A DNA stretch of 55,808 nucleotides from Comamonas sp. lk (GTDB lineage Bacteria > Pseudomonadota > Gammaproteobacteria > Burkholderiales > Burkholderiaceae_C), in NCBI GenBank assembly GCA_945925985.1, contig CAMELV010000025.1, positions 1 to 55,808 on the forward strand, in the 5' to 3' direction. The notes under the pieces are model-generated. The model had not been told where the DNA came from. It ran no database searches and saw only the letters and a program-made list of their open reading frames with translations. Positions within the stretch are counted from its first letter, which is position 1; every line of letters begins with the position of its first letter. The position numbers and the translations under genes are program-made. Of the stretch, positions 47,849 to 55,808 are shown piece after piece.

Positions 47849-48706
47849 TTAATGCAATGACTGGGGCGCGGTCTGGAAAAACCGGCGGTACGAGGCATAG
47901 TCTGCGGCGCTGGCGGCCACAAAATTGGCATCTACGGGCAGCCCGACCTCCCTGGACCCTTGGTGCAGAATGTCTTTACCGCGCGGGTCTTTGGCCATCT
48001 CAAAAAATGCGTTGGCCACGGCTTTGAGGTCTTTTTCCGGCACTTTACTCGACGCCATCAGGGCCAGGTCTTGAAAGGCTTCTGAACTCCACAGCACACG
48101 GAACTTGCGGTTTTCACGCCGGGCGTAGCCGTCCAGCAACTGTGACTGACCGCCCGCGGCCGCCACCTTGCCACTGAAAAGCTGGGCAAATGCAGCATCT
48201 GCATTGCCCGAAAAAACCACCTTCACAGGGATGTTCTTGGCCAGCAGATGGGCGTAGTTGACCTTGTAAATCAAAAACGCCTCGGGTCCAGCAAACGCCA
48301 CCTCCCGACCCGCGAGTTGCGCCAACTCAGTGATGGGCGAGTCAGCCGGCACAACGATCTGGGAAAACAGGGGCGGCATCTGGCGCCGGCCAAATACCTT
48401 CCAGCCCAGGCCATCACGCTCCGGGCTGAACAAATGGTTGCTGAAAATAAAGTCAACCTCGCGCGCCAGCACAAAGGCAGTGGTGTCGGCCGAGGTGCGG
48501 CTGATTTTGAGGTTCAGCTTGACGCCGCTTTTCTCAGAAACATAGTCAAGGATCGGGTTCCAGTAACTGGCCGTTAGCCCGATGCCGTATTGCGGCACCG
48601 GTGAAAAACTGTAACTGGCCTGTTGCGCCTCGGCGATGGATGGGGCTGCGGCGGCGCCCAGCAGGGTCAAGGCCAGCGCCCAAACGCTAAAAAATTGAGA
48701 GATCAT
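47849..48706 (-). CDS. PhnD/SsuA-type periplasmic substrate-binding protein
   Basis: The 285-residue product has a signal peptide (about 1-27) and a type 2 periplasmic binding fold. The segments are SFSPVPQYGIGLTASYWNPI, SADTTAFVLAREVDFIFSNH and GREVAFAGPEAFLIYKVNYA, as in PhnD-like phosphonate/phosphite binding proteins. No ABC transporter genes are adjacent. Its stop is 6 bases before the hybrid kinase start, so it probably presents a ligand to the sensor rather than to a transporter. The ligand is unknown. The ATG at 48706 follows a GGAGCC ribosome binding site. Confidence 0.85.
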   Translation of the reverse strand: MISQFFSVWALALTLLGAAAAPSIAEAQQASYSFSPVPQYGIGLTASYWNPILDYVSEKSGVKLNLKISRTSADTTAFVLAREVDFIFSNHLFSPERDGLGWKVFGRRQMPPLFSQIVVPADSPITELAQLAGREVAFAGPEAFLIYKVNYAHLLAKNIPVKVVFSGNADAAFAQLFSGKVAAAGGQSQLLDGYARRENRKFRVLWSSEAFQDLALMASSKVPEKDLKAVANAFFEMAKDPRGKDILHQGSREVGLPVDANFVAASAADYASYRRFFQTAPQSLH

Positions 48707-48782
48707 GGTGGGCGGCTCCTTGGCGGCTAGGGGAAATAAATCAAGGCAAGCGCCGCGCCGAAATCAGTCACGTGCAGTTGTT

Positions 48783-48801
48783 TTTGCATCATAAATGCAA
48801 A
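48783..48801. promoter_or_regulatory. inverted repeat in the divergent gap before the Rieske gene
   Basis: TTTGCAT (48783-48789) and ATGCAAA (48795-48801) are perfect inverted arms around five bases. They lie in the 232-base divergent gap between the PhnD-like gene and the Rieske oxygenase, 77 bases upstream of the PhnD-like start. It may be an operator acting on either gene. Confidence 0.4.
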
Positions 48802-48938
48802 TTCTTCCGACGGGCAGGGCGTTGTCAGCCTGCGTGACCCGGCAGGTACAATGCGTTTTCTTGTTCCGGCCCAGGCCGTTTTATTGTTACCGCGCCTCGG
48901 CGCATCTCCCTGTGGGGAGTCTTTAGGTCAGGTCACCC

Positions 48939-50075
48939 ATGTCTGATTTAAGTCTTCAACTGCAGCGGGCCACCGGCCAACTACCAGTTTCAAGCTATTT
49001 CGATGCTTCGCTTTACCAGCGTGAGCAGGAACTATTGTTTCGGCGCGGACCGCGTTATGTCGGCCAAGCCATGAGCGTGCCTGCCGTGGGTGACTACGCC
49101 ACCCTGGCGCAAGAAGGCCACGGCCGAGCTTTGGTGCACACGCCAAGCGGCATCGAACTGGTCTCGAATGTCTGTCGCCATCGCCAAGCCCTGATGTTGC
49201 AAGGGCGCGGCTCGCTGCACAGCACCCAGCCGGGCTCGGCCGCCGGTAACATCGTGTGCCCCCTGCACCGTTGGACCTACAGCGGCGCCACCGCCGCCCA
49301 AGCCGGCACGCTGCTGGGGGCGCCGCATTTTCCGCACGACCCCTGCCTGAACCTGAAGAACTACCCCCTGCGGGAGTGGAACGGCCTGCTGTTTGAGGAC
49401 AACGGGCGCGACATCGCAGCCGATCTGGCCGGTATGGGGCCACGCGCCGAGCTTGATTTCAAGGGCTTTGTACTGGACCGGGTCGAACTGCACCAGTGCA
49501 ACTACAACTGGAAAACCTTTATCGAGGTCTACCTGGAGGACTACCACGTGGGGCCCTTCCACCCCGGACTGGGCGGCTTTGTGAGTTGCGAAGACCTGCG
49601 CTGGGAGTTCAAAGAACATTATTCGGTACAAACCGTGGGTCTGGCCCGGCCCGGAGGCCGAGCAGGCAGCCCCGTGTACCAGCGCTGGCAAGATGCGCTG
49701 CAAGCCTACCGGGGCGGTCAGCCACCCAAACAGGGGGCAATCTGGCTCACCTACTACCCCCACATCATGGTCGAGTGGTACCCCCATGTGCTGACCGTCT
49801 CTACCCTGCACCCCATGGGAGTGGACAAAACGCTCAACCAGGTTGAGTTTTATTACCCAGAAGAAATCGCCGCCTTCGAGCGGGAATTCGTCGAGGCACA
49901 ACAGGCCGCCTACATGGAAACCTGCCTGGAAGACGACGAGATTGCCGAGCGCATGGACGCCGGCCGTCGCGCCCTGCTGCAGCGCGGGGACAACGAAGTC
50001 GGGCCCTACCAGAGCCCGATGGAAGACGGTATGCAGCACTTTCATGACTGGTACCGCCGGCACATGGGGGCCTGA
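48939..50075 (+). CDS. Rieske non-haem iron ring-hydroxylating oxygenase, alpha-subunit type
   Basis: The 378-residue product has a Rieske [2Fe-2S] site with Cys79, His81, Cys107 and His110 (CRH and CPLH). The mononuclear iron site lies in EVYLEDYHVGPFHPGLG, with His203 and His208 as ligands. Such oxygenases hydroxylate or demethylate aromatic rings or quaternary amines. The segment CRHRQALML and the short length are seen in choline-monooxygenase-like and related single-component members. The reductase is not adjacent. The substrate cannot be named from sequence. It lies 5 bases before the EamA gene, so the two may share a substrate. Confidence 0.9.
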   Translation: MSDLSLQLQRATGQLPVSSYFDASLYQREQELLFRRGPRYVGQAMSVPAVGDYATLAQEGHGRALVHTPSGIELVSNVCRHRQALMLQGRGSLHSTQPGSAAGNIVCPLHRWTYSGATAAQAGTLLGAPHFPHDPCLNLKNYPLREWNGLLFEDNGRDIAADLAGMGPRAELDFKGFVLDRVELHQCNYNWKTFIEVYLEDYHVGPFHPGLGGFVSCEDLRWEFKEHYSVQTVGLARPGGRAGSPVYQRWQDALQAYRGGQPPKQGAIWLTYYPHIMVEWYPHVLTVSTLHPMGVDKTLNQVEFYYPEEIAAFEREFVEAQQAAYMETCLEDDEIAERMDAGRRALLQRGDNEVGPYQSPMEDGMQHFHDWYRRHMGA

Positions 50076-50080
50076 ACCCC

Positions 50081-50968
50081 ATGCAGGCCATGTGGGTGCT
50101 GTTGGCCGCCTTCTTCTTCGCCACCATGAGCGTCGGGGTCAAGATTGCCGGCACGAGTTTCAGCATATCGGAGCTGGTTTTTTACCGGGGCGCAGTGAGC
50201 GTGCTGTTTATGGCCGTGCTGGTTCGCGCGCGCGGGGTGTCGCTGCAAACTACGGTGCCAGGTATGCATGCCTGGCGCAGCCTGATCGGCACTTTGTCGC
50301 TAGGCGCTTGGTTCTATGCGATCGCCCATTTGCCACTGGCCACCGCCATGACGCTCAACTACATGAGCAGCATCTGGATCGGCGCCTTTGTCTGTGGCGG
50401 CGCCATTTTGTATGGCCGCTCGCTGCGCCAGGGGCCGCTGCTGGCCACCGTGCTGGCCGGCTTTGTCGGCGTGGTCATGGTGCTGCGGCCCACCTTGGAC
50501 CAAAACCAGTTGTTTGCGGGTGTGATTGGGCTGCTGTCTGGCCTGAGTGCCGCACTCGCCTACCTGCAGGTCTCCGGGCTGGGTCGGGTCGGGGAACCTG
50601 AGTTGCGTACCGTGTTCTATTTTTCGTTCGGCTCCATGGTCGCGGGCCTGGTCGGCATGGCCGTCACTGACGTCACACCCTGGTCATCGGTGCCTTGGCA
50701 AGCGGCGGCCTGGCTGGTGCCGATCGGCATCATGGCCGCACTGGGCCAATGGTGCATGACCCGCGCCTACAGCCGTGGCTCCACCCTGTTGGTGGCCAAC
50801 CTGCAGTACACCGGCATCGTGCTGGGCGCCCTTTACGGGCTGCTGCTGTTCGGTGACCAGATTCCGCTGCTGGGCTGGGCAGGCATGGGTGTGATCATGG
50901 CCAGCGGCATCGCCGCCACCGTGCTGCGCACCCGTGCCCTGGGCCAGACACCGGCCGAAGAACACTAA
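50081..50968 (+). CDS. EamA/DMT-family transporter
   Basis: The 295-residue product has ten predicted membrane spans in two EamA repeats; each repeat ends with a segment like VTVLAGFVGVVMVLRP or LLGWAGMGVIMASGIAATVL. Such proteins export or exchange small metabolites. The gene starts 5 bases after the Rieske oxygenase and 23 bases before sseA, probably one operon. The substrate is unknown. Confidence 0.92.
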   Translation: MQAMWVLLAAFFFATMSVGVKIAGTSFSISELVFYRGAVSVLFMAVLVRARGVSLQTTVPGMHAWRSLIGTLSLGAWFYAIAHLPLATAMTLNYMSSIWIGAFVCGGAILYGRSLRQGPLLATVLAGFVGVVMVLRPTLDQNQLFAGVIGLLSGLSAALAYLQVSGLGRVGEPELRTVFYFSFGSMVAGLVGMAVTDVTPWSSVPWQAAAWLVPIGIMAALGQWCMTRAYSRGSTLLVANLQYTGIVLGALYGLLLFGDQIPLLGWAGMGVIMASGIAATVLRTRALGQTPAEEH

Positions 50969-50991
50969 CCCTCCCACCTGAAGGACCTGCC

Positions 50992-51876
50992 ATGCACACC
51001 ACCCTGATTTCTGCGCCCGAGTTGCAGGCGCTGTTGGCCAGCAGGCAGCCCTGCCGGGTATTTGATTGCAGCTTCGACCTGATGCAGCCCGGCGCTGGCG
51101 ACCAGCAGTACCGCCAGGCTCACATTGCGGGCGCTGTCCGCGCCGATCTGGACCGGCACCTCAGCGCCATCAAAGGCGCCCCTGACGCCGCCTCCGGCGG
51201 GCGACATCCCCTGCCCTCTCGCGAACAGTTTGCGCTTTGGTTAAGCAGCACCGGCCTGGTGCCTGGCATGCAAGCCGTGGTGTACGACCGCCAGGGTGCC
51301 AACTACTGCGGGCGCTTGTGGTGGATGCTGAAGTGGATGGGACACGAGGCCGTGGCGGTGCTTGACGGTGGCCTGCAGGCCTGGCAGTCGCTGGGCGGCG
51401 CCATCGACAGCCTGGCCGCAGTCGCCAGCCTGGCGCCGGACTCAACCCTCGGTTCTGAGCAAAAATACCCTCTAGCCCCCGCCCTTATTGGGCTTGTAGC
51501 TACTAAAACTATAGCGGACCAGCTTGGCCGCGCCAGTCAGTGCATCGTTGACGCGCGGTCCGCCCCCCGGTTTCGTGGCGAGGTAGAGCCGCTAGACCCG
51601 GTGGCGGGCCATATTCCGGGCGCGCTGAACCGGCCTTTTGCCCTCAATTTCGACAGCGAAGGCAAATTCAAATCAGCGGCCGCTCTGCGCCAGGAGTTTG
51701 ATCAACTGCTGGCTGGCCGCGACCCGGCCAGCGTGGTGCACCACTGCGGCAGTGGCGTCAGCGCCGTGCCTAATGTTATTGCCATGGAAATCGCCGGCTT
51801 GGGCAGCGCTGGCTTGTACGCCGGCAGTTGGAGCGAGTGGTGCAGCGACGCCAGCCGGCCCGTGGCTCAGGGCTGA
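50992..51876 (+). CDS. sseA: 3-mercaptopyruvate/thiosulfate sulfurtransferase, two rhodanese domains
   Basis: The 294-residue product has two rhodanese domains. The N-terminal one (1-140) is structural. The C-terminal one carries the active-site loop CGSGVSA in VVHHCGSGVSAVPNVIAME, the form seen in mercaptopyruvate sulfurtransferases. It moves sulfane sulfur to cyanide or thiols. Residues 155-176 (SEQKYPLAPALIGLVATKTI), in the linker between the domains, are encoded by repeat copy D in antisense. A 12-base palindrome, GAGGCCGGCCTC (51893-51904), lies at the convergent end with the ZIP gene. Confidence 0.92.
   Translation: MHTTLISAPELQALLASRQPCRVFDCSFDLMQPGAGDQQYRQAHIAGAVRADLDRHLSAIKGAPDAASGGRHPLPSREQFALWLSSTGLVPGMQAVVYDRQGANYCGRLWWMLKWMGHEAVAVLDGGLQAWQSLGGAIDSLAAVASLAPDSTLGSEQKYPLAPALIGLVATKTIADQLGRASQCIVDARSAPRFRGEVEPLDPVAGHIPGALNRPFALNFDSEGKFKSAAALRQEFDQLLAGRDPASVVHHCGSGVSAVPNVIAMEIAGLGSAGLYAGSWSEWCSDASRPVAQG
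51455..51516 (-). repeat. short interspersed repeat, copy D (inside sseA linker)
   Basis: On the minus strand it begins CCGCTATAGTTTTAGTAGCT, continues ACAAGCCCAATAAGGGCG, then GGGGCTAGAGGG, with a TATTTTTGC tail. It is one of the cleanest copies and is entirely inside the sseA reading frame. It is AT-rich against a GC-rich gene. Confidence 0.75.
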
Positions 51877-51902
51877 ACGCCGTTTCAAGCCGGAGGCCGG
51901 CC

Positions 51903-52709
51903 TCAGTGGCCGTGGGCCCAGCCACTCACCAGCGTCACCAGTCCCATGCCGGTAAACAACCAGATGATCTGAGCCGCCGTCTGGCGTGCGCTGAGTTGTT
52001 TTTGCAATTGCGGAATCAGGTCCGCCAGCGCCACGTAGGCAAAGCTGCTGCTGGCCACCACCAGAAAGTACGGCAGGTAGTCGTGCAGCTGGTCGACCAG
52101 CCAGTAGCCCAGCAGCCCACCGAGCATGGTCACCGCGCCGGCCAGCGACACCTTGAGCAAGGCCGCCTGCCGGTTGCTGCTGCTCTGACGCAAGACCATC
52201 AGGTCGCCCATGTGGTGCGGCACCTCGTGCGCCAGCACCGCCAGGGCGGCAATAACCCCCAGACGCAGGTCGGCCACAAAGGCTGACGCGATCAGCACGC
52301 CATCGCCAAAGCAATGTACGCTGTCGCCGGTCAGCACGGCCCAGGTACCGGCAACAGGGGCTTGGGCGCGACCGTGACTATGACCGTGACTATGACCGTG
52401 GCTATGACTGTGGTCGTGGTCATGACCGTGGTGATGCTCGTGGCCGTGGTGCCAGAGCTCGGCCTTGTCGAGCAGAAAAAAGAACACCAAGCCGCCCAGC
52501 AGTGTCATGAACAGGTCCTGGGCGCCCGCCTGGCTCTCGAAAGCCTCGGGCAACAGGTGCATGAAGGCCGTGGCCAGCAGGGCACCCGCTGCCAGACTCA
52601 GCATGTGCTGGGTGTATCGCGCCAGCACGCCAAAACTCAGCACCGCCGCCAACCAAACACTGCCAATCCCGGCCAGCAGAGTACCGATCAGGATGGCAGT
52701 GAGCAGCAT
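51903..52709 (-). CDS. ZIP-family metal transporter
   Basis: The 268-residue product has about eight membrane spans. A very His-rich loop in the middle (HHGHEHHHGHDHDHSHSHGH) probably binds zinc or other divalent metal. The metal site in the fourth and fifth spans is represented by SVHCFGDGV and AHEVPHHMGD. It belongs to the ZIP (SLC39-like) family, which usually imports zinc, iron or manganese. The loop is coded by repeats of 6 and 12 bases, a slippage-prone stretch. The ATG at 52709 follows the dienelactone hydrolase stop by one base (TGAGATG); the longer frame overlaps that gene. Confidence 0.92.
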   Translation of the reverse strand: MLLTAILIGTLLAGIGSVWLAAVLSFGVLARYTQHMLSLAAGALLATAFMHLLPEAFESQAGAQDLFMTLLGGLVFFFLLDKAELWHHGHEHHHGHDHDHSHSHGHSHGHSHGRAQAPVAGTWAVLTGDSVHCFGDGVLIASAFVADLRLGVIAALAVLAHEVPHHMGDLMVLRQSSSNRQAALLKVSLAGAVTMLGGLLGYWLVDQLHDYLPYFLVVASSSFAYVALADLIPQLQKQLSARQTAAQIIWLFTGMGLVTLVSGWAHGH

Positions 52710-52710
52710 C

Positions 52711-53607
52711 TCAGGCGACGCCGTTGGCCTTGAACCAGGCCAGGCAGCGCTTCCAGCCGTCATCGGCCGGACCTTGCCGGTAGCTGGGCCGGTAATCGGC
52801 GTGGAAGGCGTGCCCGGTGTCCGGGTACAGCACAAACTGTGCCGCCTTGGAGGCAGCGTTGCCAGTGGCCAGGGCCGCCTTCATCTTGTCGACCGTATCG
52901 ACCGGAATGCCACCATCTTTTTCACCGTACAGGCCCAGCACCGGCGCGCGCATCGCGGCAGCCAGATCAATCGGGTTTTTCGGCAACAGCTCGCTTGGGT
53001 TGCCGACCAACCGGCCGTACCAGGCCGTCGCGGCGCGCACCGGGCCCGTCGCGGCATACAACCAGGTGATCCGACCGCCCCAGCAAAAGCCGGTGACGGC
53101 GACCCTGGCGGCATCGCCACCGTTGGCGCTGGCCCATTTGACGGCGCCATCCAGGTCAGCCAGCACCTGGGCATCAGGCACCTTAGAGACCACCTCGCTC
53201 ATCAGCTTGGCCATCTCGCCATACTTGGAGGGGTCGCCCTGGCGGGCAAAAAACTCGGGCGCTACGGCCAGGTAGCCAGCCTGAGCGAAACGGCGGCAGG
53301 TGTCGGCAATGTACTCATGCACACCAAAAATCTCGTGCACCACCAGCACCACGGGCAGGTTGGTCTTGCCCGCCGGTGCAGCAAAAAAAGCCGGCACCTT
53401 GAATCCCGCAACCTCAAAGTTGATCTCGCCGGTGATGAGCCCATCGGAAGAGGTCTTGATGGCAGTCTGCGCCATGATCGCCCCGGCGCTGGCGGCATAG
53501 CCAACACCCAACGCCACTTTGAGCGCGGTGCGGCGGGAGGCGCCGGCAGCCGTTGACTGTCCGGGCAAGAGGGAATTCAGGTCATTTTGAAGGTCGTGGT
53601 CGCGCAC
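52711..53607 (-). CDS. dienelactone hydrolase-family protein with Tat signal
   Basis: The 298-residue product is an alpha/beta hydrolase of the dienelactone hydrolase family. It has a nucleophile Cys in GFCWGGR, a catalytic Asp in YGEKDGG and a His in TGHAFHAD. Residues 25-47 carry a twin-arginine signal (SRRTALKVALGVGYAASAGA), so export to the periplasm is likely. The hydrolysed substrate is unknown. It lies directly upstream of the ZIP gene. Confidence 0.92.
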   Translation of the reverse strand: MRDHDLQNDLNSLLPGQSTAAGASRRTALKVALGVGYAASAGAIMAQTAIKTSSDGLITGEINFEVAGFKVPAFFAAPAGKTNLPVVLVVHEIFGVHEYIADTCRRFAQAGYLAVAPEFFARQGDPSKYGEMAKLMSEVVSKVPDAQVLADLDGAVKWASANGGDAARVAVTGFCWGGRITWLYAATGPVRAATAWYGRLVGNPSELLPKNPIDLAAAMRAPVLGLYGEKDGGIPVDTVDKMKAALATGNAASKAAQFVLYPDTGHAFHADYRPSYRQGPADDGWKRCLAWFKANGVA

Positions 53608-53700
53608 AGTGGTGTCTCCGGATTAAGTGTGAATGGTACTCATGCGAAAAGAATCGCGAAGATAGTCTAGTCTGGGGGATCGATTTTCCCAGCCACAGGG

Positions 53701-54912
53701 TTATCTGGCAGCAGACTGGAACACCGCGACCGCCCGGGCCAGCCCGTCGCGGCCGATAGGCACACCCCGCACCAACAGGGCCCCCTCGATACCGGCCAGG
53801 CAGCCCAGCATCGAGGCCGGATTCTGGTCCCCCAAGTGGCCAATGCGAAAAGCGCGGCCCATCAGCGGCCCCAGCGCACCGGCAAACGCCACCTGAAACT
53901 GCTCGCGCGCCACCTGCCGGAGCGCGTCGACATCGGTACCAGCCGGCAGCAGCACGGTGGTGACCGAGACCGAGCGGTCAGCCGGATCGGGCACAAAGAA
54001 TTCCAGCGCACCCGCGCTGCGCCAACCCTCGACCGCCGCGTGCACGGCCCGCGTCAGCTGCTGGTGACGCTCAAACACCTGCGGGAGCCCTTCGCGAAAC
54101 AGCAGACCCAGGGCTGCCTCGAGCCCGGCCACCAGCGTTTGCGGTGCCGTACCGCAAAACTTGTGGTACGAGCGGTCGCTCAAACGACGCACCCAGTCCC
54201 AGTAGAAGCGCGGTGCCGGGTTGGCTCTGGACTGGGCCATTGCCGCCGGGTTGACGGCGATGATGCCGATGCCGGGCGGGCACATCAGCCCTTTTTGTGA
54301 GGCGCCCAGCACCACATCGGCACGCAGCGCGTCCATGCCAAAAGGCGCTGCGCCCAGCGAAGCCACCACGTCTACCACCAGCAGCGCCGGGTGGCCGGTG
54401 GCGTCCATAGCGGAACGCAGGGCCGCCAGATCGGTGCTGACGCCACTGGAGGTGTCGGTGTGCACCACAAACACGGCACGGATCTCCTGCAGCGTGTCCT
54501 GGCGCAGCGCCTGGGCCAAGGCCTGGGTGTCGATAGGCCGACCTTCCGCCCAGGGCGTGCGCAGCACCCTGCGCCCCAAGGCCTCGGTCTGGACCGCCCA
54601 GGACTCTGAAAAATGCCCGGTGCCCGGCACCAGCGCCGTGCCGCCCATGGGCAACAGGTTCTCCACCACGGCCTCCCAGACCCCGTGGCCATTGGACGCG
54701 TAAAGAAACACCTCGGCCGCCTCAGTCTGCAGCAGCCGGCGCAGGCCGGCCTCGCAGGCCGCAATGGTCTGATCGCCGCGCGGGTCGCCCAGGTCCATGG
54801 GCTGGCGGCTCATGGCCCACAGCACCTCTTCGGGCACTGGGGTAGGGCCCGGGGAGTGCAGCAGTCGGCGGCCCGGAATACGGCCAGTGGCCTCAAGCGG
54901 AAGGTTCTTCAA
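53701..54912 (-). CDS. class V aminotransferase (serine-pyruvate / alanine-glyoxylate type)
   Basis: The 403-residue product is a PLP enzyme of the alanine-glyoxylate aminotransferase family. The N-terminus has [16 protein letters not shown], a middle segment [18 protein letters not shown] holds the PLP-contacting Asp, and the PLP Lys is in [13 protein letters not shown]. It could act on glyoxylate, serine or pyruvate. It starts inside the polA stop (ATGA overlap), so it is cotranscribed with polA. A 93-base spacer separates it from the dienelactone hydrolase. Confidence 0.9.
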   Translation of the reverse strand: MKNLPLEATGRIPGRRLLHSPGPTPVPEEVLWAMSRQPMDLGDPRGDQTIAACEAGLRRLLQTEAAEVFLYASNGHGVWEAVVENLLPMGGTALVPGTGHFSESWAVQTEALGRRVLRTPWAEGRPIDTQALAQALRQDTLQEIRAVFVVHTDTSSGVSTDLAALRSAMDATGHPALLVVDVVASLGAAPFGMDALRADVVLGASQKGLMCPPGIGIIAVNPAAMAQSRANPAPRFYWDWVRRLSDRSYHKFCGTAPQTLVAGLEAALGLLFREGLPQVFERHQQLTRAVHAAVEGWRSAGALEFFVPDPADRSVSVTTVLLPAGTDVDALRQVAREQFQVAFAGALGPLMGRAFRIGHLGDQNPASMLGCLAGIEGALLVRGVPIGRDGLARAVAVFQSAAR

Positions 54913-55808
54913 TGCGCTTTCTCCCAGTTCGGCCCAACCCCGATCTCAGCCAACAGTGGCACGCGCAGTTGGGCCACGCTGGCCATCAGGCGCGGCACCT
55001 CGTGGCGCAGCCAGTCCACCTCGGTCTCGGGCACCTCAAACACCAGTTCGTCGTGCACCTGCATGATCATTTTGGTGGCGCGCTGCTCGGCGTCCAGCAC
55101 CTGCTGCACCTTGACCATGCTGAGCTTGATCAGGTCGGCGGCCGTGCCCTGCATGGGCGCGTTGATGGCCGCGCGCTCGGCGCCGCTGCGGCGCGGCCCG
55201 TTGGGGGAATTGATCTCGGGCAGGTAGAGCCGCCGGCCAAACACGGTTTCCACATAGCCCTGCGCCTTGGCCTGCTGCCGGGTCTCGTCCATGTAGCGCT
55301 TGACGCCGGGGTAGCGCTCAAAGTAGCGCTCGATGTAGTTCTTGGCCGCCGTGTTGTCGATGCACAGGCTGCGCGCCAGGCCGTAGGCGCTCATGCCGTA
55401 GATCAGCCCGAAATTGATCACCTTGGCATAGCGCCGCTGTTCGCTGGTGACCTGATCGGTACTCACGCCAAACACCTCAGCCGCGGTGGCGCGGTGCACG
55501 TCCATGCCGTCGTGAAAGGCCAGCACCAGCGCCGCGTCGCCGCTCAGGTGGGCCATGATGCGCAGCTCGATCTGGCTGTAGTCGGCGCTGGCGATCAGGC
55601 TGCCCGGCGGTGCCACAAAGGCCTCGCGCACGCGCCGGCCCTCAGCCGTGCGCACCGGGATGTTTTGCAAGTTGGGGTCGTTGCTGGACAGCCGCCCGGT
55701 GACCGCCACCGCCTGCGCATAGTGGGTATGGACTCGCCCGGTGCGGGGGTGTGCCAGCTGGGCCAGTTTGTCGGTGTAGGTGCCTTTGAGCTTGGACAGA
55801 CCCCGGTG
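54909..55808 (-). CDS. polA: DNA polymerase I, C-terminal part (cut by window edge)
   Basis: The window holds the last 299 codons of polA; the reading frame is open to the right edge and starts there with [15 protein letters not shown]. The polymerase-domain motifs are all present: motif [17 protein letters not shown], motif [16 protein letters not shown] and motif [12 protein letters not shown]. It fills gaps in repair and Okazaki processing. The internal Met at 55709 is not the start. It overlaps the aminotransferase gene by four bases. Confidence 0.96.
   Translation of the reverse strand, partial: HRGLSKLKGTYTDKLAQLAHPRTGRVHTHYAQAVAVTGRLSSNDPNLQNIPVRTAEGRRVREAFVAPPGSLIASADYSQIELRIMAHLSGDAALVLAFHDGMDVHRATAAEVFGVSTDQVTSEQRRYAKVINFGLIYGMSAYGLARSLCIDNTAAKNYIERYFERYPGVKRYMDETRQQAKAQGYVETVFGRRLYLPEINSPNGPRRSGAERAAINAPMQGTAADLIKLSMVKVQQVLDAEQRATKMIMQVHDELVFEVPETEVDWLRHEVPRLMASVAQLRVPLLAEIGVGPNWEKAH

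Noticed and set aside
52370..52450. Short tandem repeat array of GACTAT/GACCGTG units, CRISPR-like at first sight
   Set aside because: It codes for the His-rich loop of the ZIP transporter; units are 6-12 bases and there are no spacers.
53640..53700. CTGGG...CCCAG stem between the aminotransferase and the dienelactone hydrolase as terminator
   Set aside because: Only a five-base stem with no following T-run on the minus strand.

Overview
The window looks like chromosomal DNA of a betaproteobacterium of the order Burkholderiales, most likely family Comamonadaceae and close to Rhodoferax or Polaromonas. This rests on the high GC content, the fused aroA-cmk gene, the ompA/gyrA arrangement, the protein sequences as recognised by eye, and a short interspersed repeat of a type I associate with this family. 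The genus is an inference. I see no rRNA, tRNA, CRISPR array, insertion sequence or prophage. Nearly every base is coding and no gene-free gap exceeds about 250 bases.

Layout. 1-213: start of an OmpA-type porin on the minus strand. 466-13888 (plus): a housekeeping supraoperon gyrA-serC-pheA-tyrA-aroA/cmk-rpsA-ihfB, then lapA-lapB and the heptose genes hldA-hldD. It joins aromatic amino acid synthesis, translation and the cell envelope, with several one-base or four-base overlaps. 13971-14865: a small secreted helix-hairpin-helix protein, an orphan BrnA-like antitoxin and a truncated Mrr-type nuclease remnant, which looks like the scar of a lost defence locus. 14855-19084 (minus): a fused 5-oxoprolinase/hydantoinase and its winged-helix regulator. 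19266: the fluoride channel crcB.

19809-27393 (minus): a carbon-monoxide-dehydrogenase-like (form II) molybdenum hydroxylase cluster, coxS-coxL-coxM, then an intrinsic terminator, then coxD-coxE-coxG-xdhC. A GGDEF/EAL protein follows at 27539. Next is a tungstate/molybdate-type ABC transporter tupB-tupC-tupA with a divergent ModE-like regulator (29550-33023). 33037-40006 (minus): a complete system I cytochrome c maturation operon ccmABCDEFGHI. 40258-41340: an orphan TRAP-type binding protein. 41474-44624 (minus): xseB-ispA-dxs for isoprenoid precursors. 44696-48706 (minus): a PhnD-like binding protein with a large hybrid sensor kinase, probably one sensing module. 48939-51876 (plus): a Rieske oxygenase, an EamA exporter and a thiosulfate/mercaptopyruvate sulfurtransferase. 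51903-55808 (minus): ZIP metal transporter, Tat-type dienelactone hydrolase, class V aminotransferase and the 3' part of polA.

The most unusual signal is a roughly 60-70 bp repeat (GCTAC...ATAGCT...GGGGCT.GAGGC) found at least seven times. Two copies are intergenic, and one supplies the last codons and stop of crcB. Three lie inside coding sequence: the tupA signal peptide, the interdomain linker of sseA, and the oxoprolinase. A seventh lies in aroA. Members of this repeat family appear able to be absorbed in frame into proteins.
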